DNA of 64,000 nt, taken from the NCBI GenBank assembly GCA_037576215.1, contig JBANDB010000003.1:6014001-6078000 (forward strand), given 5' to 3'. Source of the stretch: Armillaria gallica (lineage: Eukaryota > Basidiomycota > Agaricomycetes > Agaricales > Physalacriaceae). The notes beneath the pieces were generated by a model that was not told the DNA's origin, did not search any database, and saw only the letters and a program-made list of their open reading frames with translations. The position numbers were made by a program, and so were the translations under genes. Below, in pieces: positions 24,099-35,980 of this stretch. Positions within the stretch are counted from its first letter, which is position 1, and each line of letters opens with the position of its first letter.

Positions 24099-26259
24099 AG
24101 CCAGATCTGTGGACGACACTTCCACAGGTGCCGATGACACTTCGGTAGACGAGGGTGAATCTGTAGACGATGCCGACGCGGTTGTCTGGATGACAGCACC
24201 CACGTTACCAGCACTGGTGAAAGCAGAGGAAGCGGAGGAGGTGGAGGATGATCCGGTAGATCCTGCAGCAGTGCTTCCACCTTGCGTGGCGGTAGCCGTA
24301 GCCGTGGGAGACGCACCAGTGTATACGTAGACAGGTTCCAGGAATCCGGGCACATCATCGTCCGAGTATACGGTCGCCTGGATGCCTGCTGGCTGTACTG
24401 GGTTGTTGCCAGGAAGCTTGGTCAACAATCCACTCGCTGTAAAAGAGTAAGCAAATATTTCATCGACTTATATATAAACATACTCTTCTCATCAACGATG
24501 TCCGTAATATGACATTCCTTGCCTTCCTGGTAAGTGAAGATGCCTTGAGCGGCACAGCATGTGGGGCTACCATACTCGTCTAATAGCGCTCTATCATTAA
24601 CGTGGTACTCAGTCGACTATCGGATGCACGTACCACAATGACAGTTGTCAACGGCCTTCTGCAAGGCACCGTCATCCCAACCATTGATGAAATCGGCATG
24701 GTACCCGTACCCAGTAGGATCACCAAAAGAGTAGCTGATGTCCAACGTTAGCTGCAAGCACTCGTCATTGTTGAAAAGAAAACATACACAAATGGCTGTG
24801 TCGAGTTCTTCGCCTGGTCACGGTATTGGTCAAAATCGCCAGAGGCCCAGTACACCTCCAAGAAGATGCGAGGAAGTCGAACGGGGAAGTTGGGGTCTTC
24901 ACAAGTTCCTGAATCGGGACCACCGCTAAGGAAGGCGACATGGGACTTATGGTCCTTGGAGTCGGTGTTCACGCCGTCCCAACAACTGGGGAAGTTCTGG
25001 TGTGATTTAGAAACAGGGTTCTTACAACATCGGGGAAAGCATTCTCACGATCTGAGCCCGAATACCGCTAGCGCATGCCTGAGGAGGAATGCTGTTGAAC
25101 TTGGTGGTGGTACCGGTAAAATCGAGGCACAAAAAGGTGACCGCCTGTTGAGCGTAGCTGCTGGAGTCGTAGGTGCGCAGAGTTGGGTTCCCAGTGATCA
25201 TCCGGAACTATTATTTAGTATCATAGAATAAGCATTATTGGAAATTCTGTGGAGGTTGGCACTGACGTCATCGGGAAAAGCAGTGACATTCTTCGCAGCG
25301 GCATCATCATCGAACAAATAATCTGTAGAAGATAGGAATGAAACATTGCACGGTGAGCGAACCACGCAAGTTACGTACAACTGCATGAGAGGATGAGCAG
25401 GTAAAAATAGAATTATAGCGAGATCACGCACATAACGTTGCCACCAGTAAGGGAGCTGAAGGAACCGTTGGCCCATCTGAAATTGCGACGTTAACAAATG
25501 CTGCGACGCGGAAAATATCTTCCGTACTCGAAATACAAGTTCTAGATTGAAACTGAGTTAGCAAGGATGGGAATGCCCAAAAAGGAATACGAACAGGATA
25601 CCAATAACTGGACTTGTCTTCTGCGATGGGGGTGGTGGTACATTCACTCGAGCGAAGAGAAGCAGTGTCGGTAGTCTGCCTAAAGTTGCTTCCGCCCAGC
25701 ACTAGGAAAGTAGTCAGAAAATCAGACACGAATACATTTCAATGACCATTGATAAGGCTGTTCCGCGGCAAAACAAGAAGAGACCTCCGAGGGATTTGAT
25801 ATTCCCACATCGTGAACAGCCCTCGAACCAAGGACAGGCGAATAATACCGAGTAAAGACAGTGCATCTAGGAATCATCATCCAAAGATTTTCTGGTCCTA
25901 TCTCGAGTTTGGAACGCGAAACAGTCCCTTGATACAAGAAACCAGACATTCGAAAGGATTGCATTGCAATTCCAACGCTTCGGATCGTTGATAGAAATTG
26001 TTCGATCTCAAAGAAGTAATCGCCCGTCCTTGGAGTAATAACGTCACAAAAACCAAGCTCACCATAATGAGCATGAGATGAAACTGCGCCGGGAGAAAGA
26101 ATGGGGTCCACGCGCTGCGGATCCGGCGTCAAAGTTCCTGCAAGTAGCTAGTCAGTATCCAAACGCAACGCTAGTCGATGGTAGCAACCCACCAACGCTC
26201 ATGAGCCAGTAGGCGTTCACGGTCGACGACAAAGTCGCGAGAAAGAAAAGAGACTTCAT
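23748..26259 (-). CDS. Secreted DUF1996 protein with Ser/His-rich tail
   Basis: Start at 26259: MKSLFFLATLSSTVNAYWLM, a signal peptide followed by the short lead typical of DUF1996 proteins. Next exons give RVDPILSPGAVSSHAHYVLG and GGSNFRQT (the family block in which His and Gly-Gly-Ser-Asn-Phe are conserved), then SSECTTTPIAEDKSSYWYP (the CTT-AEDKS-YW block). Further exons run to LTKLPGNNPVQPAG. The last exon is a long Ser/Thr-rich, probably O-glycosylated linker, a His run (HAYHTHHH), a Cys and a basic tail ending DYDAYTF. DUF1996 proteins are secreted and abundant in Agaricomycetes; their biochemical role is not settled. One intron (26062-25702) is 361 nt, far longer than its neighbours. 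Confidence 0.8.
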
Positions 26260-27791
26260 GACTGCCCTAGAGAACGTGAGCAAAAAAGAATGGACGGCCC
26301 TCAGCAAATGCGAGGGTCAGTTTTATAAGAGAAGTGGGGAGTGGGGAGAAGGAGGAGCAGCAGCAGATGGAGGAAAGAGATAGAAGCGAATCCATTTCAA
26401 GCGATCCGTTGTATGCCATTGTTTGTGTCGAACGAACCTCAAGAAAGCCGGTTTCCAGGCCCATTTTCTATTGTCGCTATGTCTCCGACTGACATTCATC
26501 ATGGATCGGGAGTCGATTTTCGAATGTTGCAACCCTGGTGCCTTGTTGATCATGCTGTATAGTGCCGTACCAGGCCACACCGTGGCAGGCAGGATACGCC
26601 TTGGGTAAGAATCATCATGACCATTTAATCTTCGCCGCACCTGCATCTTCTCCATGAGTCAAATTCAATTCAGGCATTCCCGATAGCTGTAGCCGTGCCT
26701 TCAACATGCCGTGACCGTTAATTACTGCGGCGGTTGCGCTTTGTAAAATGTAGAATTCACATATGAAATCAAGAATTCCATTTTCATGAAAACAACGTTG
26801 CTCCAGCCTGAAGATTCAGGGAAACAGATTCATGCTTGGTACAGGTTTTCACGGTGGTGATTCGGATCCCACGTACAACGTTAGAAACGCCACCTGAGAG
26901 GTTCTTCTCTTCGCAGCGTGGTATATTAAACAGGGGATGGCAACGCAAGGTATAGCCGTAGTAGAGAGATGCCAATAATGCTAACGCTCAGTATCCGAAT
27001 CTTAACGTTACACGACAGCTCCGCGCGGTACGGACCCTCGGAAGGTAGTAATCAAGCAGCAATGACCAAGGTGAGCAGGTCATGACGCCACGACCATGCG
27101 ACGAGGAAGTCGTGCGTCGGCAAGCAAATGGTCTTCTGAAGACTAGGAATGCACGATAGAGCCAGAAGGCATCCACAGGAGTAACTCAAGACTCAACCTC
27201 GGGTGTCTGATGGATCTCCATGGAACACCGGTGACAGGGCGCTGAATAAGTTTCCCCTGCCCGTCTATACAACAACCGTCAATACGTATGGCCCCATACA
27301 AGTTACGGTGTCAGCGCCCAGGGCTGCATTCGAGGAAGGGCCAGGGATTCTGCTTCAAGCCCCAATCCGCTGCGGAACCTAGCAGGAAGGAGGCGCCGTG
27401 GCCCCACCATTAAGAAGTACCTGTCTTCGCCAGAGTCTTTTACATTATTATCGCAAGTACTCCCAGGCTAGACGCGAGCTCACTGCCACTGCTCAGCTCA
27501 GGCCCTGATTCCGTTGCCAGCGCCACGGGTCGGTCCCCTACTAATCACGGAGAGAAAAAAAGATCAACATGAGGGCATTAATGCATGCTTCCCATGATTC
27601 CCAAGGCAACTCCAGCGGAGGTCCCGAAATTCCCAGAGTTTTGAGTGATGAGGTGATTCTGCCAGCGTCCGAAGAGATTAAATAACCAATTGATAATGTC
27701 CATTTAGAGCAGATAGCCACGTGGATTCAATTATGTGACACTTGCCGGCCGAGAGGAGCTATAATTAACTGATCTTTATCTTTACGCCATC
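26260..27791. other. Intergenic, nothing recognised
   Basis: About 1.5 kb between divergent genes (DUF1996 minus, UreG plus). No open frame with domain features; promoters of both genes must lie here. Confidence 0.4.
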
Positions 27792-28879
27792 ATGAATGTT
27801 CACTTCATCAATAACTTGGCCTCTTCTGCAGCTCCTGAAGAGCATACTCATTCTCATGAGGGCGTATCTCACGAACACAATCATGGTGGCGAGCATGGCC
27901 ATACCCATGAACATTACAATAATGCTGGTACTTGTCTTACCTCGAATTTACGTTCATTGGCCTAGTCCTGAGGATAGATTAGGGAAATATTCTGACCGAG
28001 ATATGCCTGATTATTCGTCCAGAAATTTCGAAGAACGCGGTTTCACTGTTGGTATCGGAGGGTTAGTTGCGTTCCATTTGGAGGCCATCAAGCTTCCATT
28101 GACTTTGCTTCTAGTCCAGTAGGTTCAGGAAAGACGGCTCTGACGTTGGCGCTATGTCAGAAGCTCAGGAAGGAATTCAATTTGGGTTTGTATCCATCCT
28201 TTATGCGCTTGATCAATCGTCTGATAATCTGGAAGGTACGGTCACAAACGACATCTTCACGCGTGAAGACCAGGAATTCCTCATCAAGAACAAGGCGCTT
28301 CCAGCTTCACGAATTCTGGCCATCGAAACAGGAGGATGCCCCCATGCAGCTATCCGTGAAGATATCAGTGCGAATATGGGCGCTCTAGAGACTCTTCAAG
28401 CCAAGTTTGGCTGCCAGCTGCTTCTCGTGGAGAGCGGTGGCGACAACCTGGCTGCCAACTACTCTAGAGAGCTCGCCGATTATATCATTTACGTCATAGA
28501 CGTATCTGTAAGCGCTAACCTATCCCGATTAGCCTAGCTTAATCGGTCTTCCAAAGGGAGGCGACAAGATTCCGCGCAAGGGCGGTCCAGGCATATCCCA
28601 ATCTGACCTCCTCGTCATTAACAAGGTCCGTACATACTTTCCTTTACATTTCTCATGAGTCATCTGATGTGCGCTAACAAGACGGACTTGGCACCGTATG
28701 TCGGTGCATCCCTGGAAGTCATGCAACGCGACTCGAAGCTTATGCGGGGCGACGGGCCAACTGTGTTTACAAGCATCAAAGAAGGATCAGGCGTCGATGA
28801 TGTAGTGAACCTCATTTTAGCCGCATGGCGTGCTTCGGGGAGCCCCGGAAAACCTGGCGCGATAGGAGACGAAGCTTGA
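27792..28879 (+). CDS. ureG: Urease accessory GTPase UreG
   Basis: SIMIBI-class GTPase that drives nickel insertion into urease together with UreF, UreD and, in bacteria, UreE. Start at 27792 ([20 protein letters not shown]). The first 50 residues are strongly His-rich (about ten His), the metal-binding extension usual in eukaryotic UreG. After introns: [35 protein letters not shown] (P-loop), [32 protein letters not shown] (conserved metal-binding Cys-Pro-His), [44 protein letters not shown] (NKTD guanine-specificity motif), ending GAIGDEA. All G motifs are intact over seven exons. The urease it serves is at 6115-9093. The other accessory genes were not found in the window. Confidence 0.95.
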
Positions 28880-30380
28880 AAAAGTAGATATGAAAAACGT
28901 ATGTCTACGTTGCAAGAAGAAAGCAAAATGTGGTACGAGTGTTTTATTCCTTCAACGTAAACGCGAAGTCTGACCCTTTGTGTTCCAGCTGTAAGATTGA
29001 AACCGGATGTAAAATTAAGAAAGCATTTCGTTTTTCAACAACTTCCGAACCCGATGCATTTAGTTTTAATCACCCGTCTGTTTGGCATACGCCAGATACA
29101 GGCGCCGAATTCAAGCGAAAGACACCCCCTCGGGCCTCAGATCCCCTGAAATATGCCCAAACTCAGGACATCTGGTGAGAGTCCTTTTCGCCTACATGTA
29201 GCTCCCGACTCGGGCTCTAGTACCTGGCCGTTGTACATCCAGCTTTTCACCCAACCTTTCGCGCTCAGCGTTTCCGATTAGTAGTCAAGGGCCTCGCAGT
29301 CAACGCCGCGTATCAATCATAAAAATTCCTTTCTATCACCCTCCTTCACAATCGCCGCCGATCAACAAAGTACGGAGATTATGCTGCCTACTCATTGCAC
29401 AAGCGACGCTTCAGCTGTTAAGTCCCCGACTGCCGAGCCCTCGGATGTCGACTCTCGGAGCCGTCATGACGCTTTCGCAGTCGAGTCATAGTCCGCGTAC
29501 ATCGAGCTCTTAGCCTCCTTCTGCGCTTCGCGCAGTACTGCGCAATACGAGGCTATACCTATCCCTCCAGCATTTTAGGTGGACCACTGATGGCGCCCTT
29601 CTGATCTCGTTGCGGGGATCCTTCGTTAACCGACCATTCGTACAACGCGGCACCCACCTTCCTTCTGGGCAATATCTGGACAACTGGCCAGTGATTTACC
29701 CGATTTTCAAGTAAATCGACGCCGTGGGCCTCGAACTGAGCTCCAACAAGCCAACGTTTCATACCCTCGAATGTCCTCGTGAACTAAGAATGAACAACCT
29801 CGTGTCTGATAGCATTAGTGCTGTCGTATTTCTGATTCAGTTTATGCGCAGCCGTGGATTATCCAGTACACTTTCCGTCAGGACGGGGGCGCATCTGAGT
29901 AGTCTCCTCGATAATGTGCTCGGAAGCAACGTGAGGTCATAACAGCCCTTCTTTCACCGAAGAGATGGACGTATGTATGAGACGTCGTTGTCGTTCCAGA
30001 TAGCATTAGGGCGGGATGACGTATCGCACTTCTTATAGACACTCCGCCTGCGGCGGGAGGCGGAGAAATGTCCTGTTGGTTCCTGGGGCTGCCAGGGCAG
30101 TCATTGCTCATGGGTTTCACTCGAGCTCCATACCTTGTGCTATTTACTCGGACCCAACGGAGTCAAGAACGGCGGGATTTATCGCCCAGGAATACCTTGA
30201 GAGATTCCGGGCTTGCACGCCATCTGCCCAGGTCTAGACACTTGCTACACATTCAAGAGATTATATATTACATTCTTTCGTGGGAACTTCTCCATCTACC
30301 ATCACTCGTCCTTCTTAAACACTCCCCGATGTCCTCGCCCAAAGATATCGTTCTGCGCACCTGGAGGGGATCGAAGAAAA
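28880..30380. other. Intergenic, one coding-like relic
   Basis: About 1.5 kb. Around 29590-29720 the plus strand reads GALLISLRGSFVNRPFVQRG and then SGQYLDNWPVIYPIF before a stop; it looks like a decayed exon of an unknown gene but nothing around it joins. The rest holds only short frames. Confidence 0.3.
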
Positions 30381-31852
30381 TCAACAATTTGGACTAGCAT
30401 AGATATCCGAAAGCCACACACCAGAGGAAAAACCACATTTCGTATTATACCCCGGCGACTTTGGACTGCCCGATAGGTCGTAGCCAGAGACTTCGATGTT
30501 GTTCCCTTCGGCTTGATGCCAGTAGAGCATCTGCTTAGGACCAGAGACGCACTTCGATCGGTCGTCTTCACACCAGACTGGAGGTTTTCCCTTCGCCACA
30601 GGAATCGTGCTAGTAGCGCCTGTTACCTTGCATTTGTAAGGGAGCATATACATGTTGGGTTCACCGCAACTGCTCCGTGAAAATGAAGGTCAGAGGTGCT
30701 AGAAACGAAGAAAACACAAAATCTCTCACCCGTTAGGTATCTGTAAGCGTGAATGGATTCTGATAAGAACAAATACATATAGCATGAAGTGTCAAACAAC
30801 ATACCCAACCCCACTGTGTGATGCATGTTATTAGGATGGCAAATAACAGACGATGCTAACAGCTTACAGCGCAAGTGCATCCACCAGGTGGGCACGCAGG
30901 TAGCGCTTTTGGCGCGTCATAAATAGCAATACGATGCCAGGGAGTCCTGATTCGTGTTCAATGAGCGCAAAGCTAGTAGAAGATCGGAATATACGCACTT
31001 CTCGAGAACACTGAAGACCACTAAGTTTTCAGGCGTGACATTGCGAAGATCAGACTAAAGCAACTGATTTATATATTCGACAGTCCACGGATAGAACTTT
31101 CGTACCTCATAAGAAATGGCAAACGCAGTCCCCGCTGCCATAGATTGGTTTTGAGTATGCACTGGGAGAAAAACAGAGCGTCAGAGTGGAGGTGGCTGCA
31201 AGATATGACTCTGCCTACGGTTTGGAGAAGTGACGCATGTATTATGCTATGTCTAGGAATAAGTCCTAGGATAAACAAAAGAGGAGATTAGGGCCTACGT
31301 ATTGACTGTATTCGGGGTGTTCTTGACCATCAGCAAATGTACCGACCATTCGTCCATCGTAAGACAAAGTTGTGAACGCTTGATTGGTGGCCAGCTCAAC
31401 GGTGAACGATCTACCCGCCGGTCTGTCTTGCGGGTTACTAGAAGCACCGAGAGAGTTCAGAGAAAGCAACCTACATTTCTAGAAAATCATTTTTTGAGGG
31501 AGGTCGTTCGTCGCACTGCTGTCAGTCAGGATGTAATAACGAGTGGAAAGTAGATCTGGTACGCGCATTGGAGTAATGTTGCACTGTCAAACATAATCAA
31601 TATCATAGCCTGAGTCAAAAAGTGAACGTTGACGTACTCCACCATTGATCCTTCTTCAACATGAAGAGAGGGTTGACAGCGTCTGCAGCGTTTTGGTTGT
31701 CCCCGGAAACTCCCTGGATATCTCGTTCAGCACTTTCACCACACGGTTCGAACAGCACGTACGTTTTGACAATACATACCTTGCGTGAAAGCGACGATAT
31801 GACCGTTGCTAATGCTAGCGGCACACAGCAGAAAAAGAAATACAGAAGCCAT
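30381..31852 (-). CDS. Secreted LPMO-like protein (AA14-related)
   Basis: Start at 31852: [17 protein letters not shown] is a signal peptide whose predicted cleavage leaves an N-terminal His ([13 protein letters not shown]), as required for the copper histidine brace of lytic polysaccharide monooxygenases. Spliced exons continue with [136 protein letters not shown] and [17 protein letters not shown]. The Cys pattern and the C-terminal half resemble fungal AA14 enzymes ([29 protein letters not shown]), so an extracellular copper oxidase or LPMO relative acting on plant cell wall polymers is likely but inferred. About ten exons, two of them only 9 and 11 nt. Stop at 30381-30383. Confidence 0.72.
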
Positions 31853-32618
31853 TGTGGGGTAAACGGGAGGGAGAAGGCGATAGGCTGGAGCGCTGAGGAG
31901 GTCTGATAGACTGCGACAGACTTTATACTCATTCAGCTTGACTAACAAGGAGAGAAGAGAAGGGCCCCATTGCACGCATGTATCTGCATGCGTTCTAAAA
32001 TTCGGCCGATCTGGCAAATCCAGGAGGAGGGTGGCAATGAGATGTCAGGCAAAGAAGAAATATGGTCTTCGAGTGAATCGTTTACGTTCAAAATGCACTA
32101 TAAAGTGCAATAACTGAGTGGCCGAAATAGTGAATCTACCCCCATTCGAACCAGAGCGCAGATCATCCGGGTATTCTCGAGTGGATCATTGAAGGACGAG
32201 CACGTCAGAGGGGGACTCGTGTTGTGTTGAGCCACAGAAAAGGAGCAGATGCAAATAGATTTATTAACTTTCTCGAAGTGATGGTGAAAGCATATCTCCT
32301 GGCTTGATTCTTGAAGTGAACGCAGAACCAACCCTTTGAATGAGCACTCCATGTTGGAGTCGCTCGAAGGTCCTGACCTGTCGAAGAAGTATCGAAGCCA
32401 TAATAATGATATCAAGAAGTATAAGAGGTCAGATATGGTGTACTAACTCGCAAGAATGAATGCAGGTAATTGAAGGGCGAAGTCGTCAGAAAATGGTCTC
32501 GGGCCGTAACCCGAACGGCTGGACAGTGTCCACGTGGCGCCGAGGTTCCTTGCCGAAATCCATTTCACCGACCATCCACGACGTCACTACAAAGCCTAGT
32601 GCTTAATCTTCGAAAGAT
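31853..32618. other. Intergenic between divergent genes
   Basis: About 770 bp between the LPMO-like gene (minus) and the Zn2Cys6 regulator (plus). Nothing else is recognised. A regulator divergent from a secreted enzyme hints at, but does not show, local control. Confidence 0.4.
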
Positions 32619-34772
32619 ATGATGCCTGAAGGCGCCGCATCACGCACATCGCAGGCCCCCCGAAAACGATCAAAAGTACAGTCATGCGACTCATGTCGCA
32701 AGCATAAAACACGATGCGAAATTCTCGATCCCAAACGCAATCCTGTACGATGTCATCGCTGCCATGTTCTCAAGCTGGACTGTTCTTATGAGATCTCGAA
32801 AAAATCTGCTACTATACCCGAATCATCTCCAAGTTCGTCTGACTTAAATACGGAAACTTCGTCGCCACAGGTTGTCTATGCTTTAGGAGTGGATACCAGG
32901 CAGCTTGAGACAGCCCCCCCTCCTCCTGATGCTGGTATAGCATCCGATACTGGTAGCGGAGAAAATCGTCCGCTACCCGTAATCTGGTCATTCGTCCGTC
33001 AGAACCTTGACTGGTCGGCACCCATCTTGGCAATGCAGGAGCTGGCGAGACAACCCTCGCAAGAACAGTCGTCGATGCCTGTCACGGTGAACAATAAGCT
33101 TCTATCCAACATTCTCACTGAAGTAGAAATCAAACATCTCCTTACCTTGTGCGTTTGTCACAGACTTCTATCCTCTCCGAAAGTGTTAATAAATCTCCTC
33201 ACATAGATTTTCGGTCAATTATTCTCCCTGGCTAAACTTCCATCTAGTCCAAGACGGTCCTACACCATTTTTAGATCTCGTTTGCTGCACGATCGCGTCG
33301 CGTCACCTTGATCCCTCCGTTAGATCCCTTGTGGCTCCCCAGCTCCAAAAATTGACTGAAGACACTATCGCTAGAGTGGTCTTCAATCCTGAGAAGTTTG
33401 AGTCTGAAGAGACCATACAAGGTCTCATTGTCCTATCATTGTGGATGCCTATCTGCGGTTCCGCGACAGGTGGTGGTGGTGGGGATGGCAGAATGTTGAT
33501 AGGCATGGCTGTTATTATGGCCATGAACCTCCGATTGAGCGAGGCGATTGCGACTGTAATGAGTCTGCGAGATAGACTGCCAGGCGATTCCGATCAAGAA
33601 GTTTTGGAGAAAGCTCTAAATAGAGCTAGACTAGTAAGTGCATGGTCGAGCAATAAATGACACTTCTCATTACAGATCGCAACTACAGTGGATAACGTTG
33701 TCAACGACAGAATCCATGTGAGTATTTGGCGACCTACTCCGATTTTGGTTTACTAAAAACGGAAGCATCTCAGGTTGTGTGTTGGGACGCGCCGTATATC
33801 TCTATCCCGTCGGTCGGCTATCGATTTGTCGATATTTCCCATAATATCACCATCAAGCGCATCTGAAGGACGCGATTTGCGGATCAGATTGCTGGCAGAA
33901 ATATTCGATTCAACAGAACAGGGTTTAATGGTCCAATTCGCCAGTCGTGCAGATATGGAAACTTGGTTCAACAGAATAACAAACACGCTCTTAGCCATGG
34001 ATAGGCTCTCAAGACTGGTATCGCCGCTGTCAGGTGAATACGTCTTTCTTCTGTCGCCAATCACAGCAAATCATAGTACATTTCAGTTGTCTCAAATCAC
34101 GATCAATTCTACTACCACATGCTTTTTCTCCTCCTCCAATGCTGTCGGCTCCTAGTTCTCTACCACGCCATCTTCTTAGCGAGGCATGTCACCAGTACGA
34201 CCCACAGATGGTTTTTGGAGATTCAGCCAAACGGCCTCAATATCATTCCAGTCTGGTCGAAGGAATGCTTCTCTATAGGGGAGGCTATCATGGTGTCGCT
34301 TCTAAAATCTGATAAGAACCTCCTCTCAACGACGCCAGACGTCCTGTTCACCATGGTGTCGTTCGCGGGGGGGTTACTCGTCGGGGTCAAATTGTTAATG
34401 ATGGATAAGAATAGGATAGAGTTCCTCGGGTGTGGGGATGCTTTGTTTGAGCAGAGTATACGGGCACTTGGCGATGCGTCGGTTTCCCCGGATCATGCCG
34501 CTGGGAGGTGTTCAGTGTTGATAGGTGCTATGCATGCTTCGTGGATAGGGAGACGGAGGGGGTTGGAGCCAGAGAAGGTTTATCTGGGAGCGCCTTCTGA
34601 GCCTGCGGGTACAAATATTCCAGGTCCTGAGTCAGAAGGGGGAGGACTCGATGGCCAGAGTGCGAATATGGACATATTTCAGGACTTGGAATTTTGGTCG
34701 ACTTTCTTCGGTGGTGAGATGAGGGCAGAAACGCCGGCATACTTCTCCCAGGACAACTCGGGTGGGATGTAA
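32619..34772 (+). CDS. Zn(II)2Cys6 fungal transcription factor
   Basis: Nuclear DNA-binding regulator. The start (MMPEGAASRTSQAPRKRSK) leads directly into the zinc cluster: VQSCDSCRKHKTRCEILD then VRCHRCHVLKLDCSYEI, with all six Cys in the spacing C-x2-C-x6-C-xn-C-x2-C-x6-C. A Ser/Pro linker follows, then a fungal-specific regulatory domain read across splices: VNYSPWLNFHLVQDG, RMLIGMAVIMAMNLRLSEAI, WITLSTTESMLCVGTRRISL with RRSA (the family's W-x-L-x-ES-x-LC-x-GTxR block), DQFYYHMLFLLLQCCRLLVL, and a C-terminal helical half to YFSQDNSGGM. Choosing the acceptor at 33679 rather than an earlier AG restores the family block. Target genes are unknown; the nearest candidate is the divergent LPMO-like gene. 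Confidence 0.88.
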
Positions 34773-35202
34773 TATTGGGGGGCTTGTCTTGTATGAACTC
34801 CATATAATGTCCTTCCATGTGTAACTGTTGATATTGTACATGTTGATCACCTACGAGAGCAGCTGTGCTATGCTATTCGTTAGTTTCCGTAGCCTTTTTA
34901 CAATTATTGCCGAATTAACCGCCCGGACGCGACGCGTTCTCACCCTTAACTCCCCTTTGCATTTTTCAAGTTGACACATGAATGCATGACGCGCCAATAA
35001 TGAAGATCACCAATGGTGAAGCTCTTTTTACGGGCATCTCGGTGGTTGCGCAGGGCCTCAGTTGACGCCGGTGGCGGACATCTTTTCAAGTACTTATGTG
35101 TCGTAGAGATATGGCTATTTTCAGCAAGATGGCGGTTACCGAGAGCTTTTCAAGAACAAAAATTTGTCCAGCAATCGAGCCGCTACTTTTGAAGCAGTAA
35201 TA

Positions 35203-35656
35203 CTGTACTATTTCAACCGTAAGTTCAGCCACTGTTAGGCGTTAGGACAGTAGTTCATTGGGTTGTCAGTTCAGACACCGACGTTAGGAGTTAGCACTTA
35301 CCAGTTCAGTTCAGCCTGTTCGGTCGGCACAGCCCGAGCCTTGAGCGAGCTGCATTTCTCGATCCTTTACCTTGGTCATAGGAAAAGAAGCTATTTAAAT
35401 GTTTTGAGGATACTGGCATGATGCTAAGTTTTCGGAGCAGGAAGATTGCTTAAGAAGGAGTCAGCTTTACACACACTATTGTAGTTATGCCAAAGTTATG
35501 TGGAAAAAATCAGGTTTAAGAGGCAAATTTTTGCCCTATTTTGATTTGTATGGATGTCACTTCAGACCCCTCTGTTAGGCGTTAGGACATATGAAATAAG
35601 TTCAGTTCAGAGTCCGCTGTTAGGCGTTAGGTGAACTTACGGTTGAAATAGTACAG
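35203..35656. mobile_element. MITE with 27-bp perfect inverted repeats
   Basis: Perfect terminal inverted repeats, 35201-35227 and 35632-35658, beginning TACTGTACTATTTCAACCG. Taking TA as the target-site duplication the element is 454 bp. No transposase frame. The 14-mer TGTTAGGCGTTAGG occurs three times in direct orientation (35233, 35573, 35618), the first just inside the left end and the last abutting the right inverted repeat. TA duplication and end sequence suggest mobilisation by a Tc1/mariner-type transposase. A second member with the same outer 16 bases is at 60458-60599. Confidence 0.85.
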
Positions 35657-35980
35657 TACTGAGACTTGACTGAGAGATTCAAAAGCCGACTCACTTTCCC
35701 CCGCCGGGACGTCACCTGATTGCGGCCGGCTGATCTCAATTCGCACGACGCGTTTATCTTTCTTTGCTTCCGTTATGTTCCCTGACATTGTTAGGCATAT
35801 CAAGGGAACCCTCAATAGGAAATCGTGACAATTAGAAGACCTTGAGGCCTTGACGTGACTGACTAGTACTCGCAAGCCTTTCCTTCTGCCACAACAATCT
35901 TTTAATCCGTACGTTTTTTCTTAGCCTATTCGACTCACTGTTACTCAAGACAGGCTGATTTTCTATAGAATCTTATCACC

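Noticed and set aside
6115..34772. Biosynthetic gene cluster (transporters, regulator, secreted proteins)
   Set aside because: No polyketide synthase, NRPS, terpene synthase or P450 is present; neighbours are mostly unrelated housekeeping genes.
35233..35631. Interstitial telomere repeat from GTTAGGCGTTAGG
   Set aside because: Only three scattered 14-mers, not a tandem TTAGGG array; they belong to the MITE interior.
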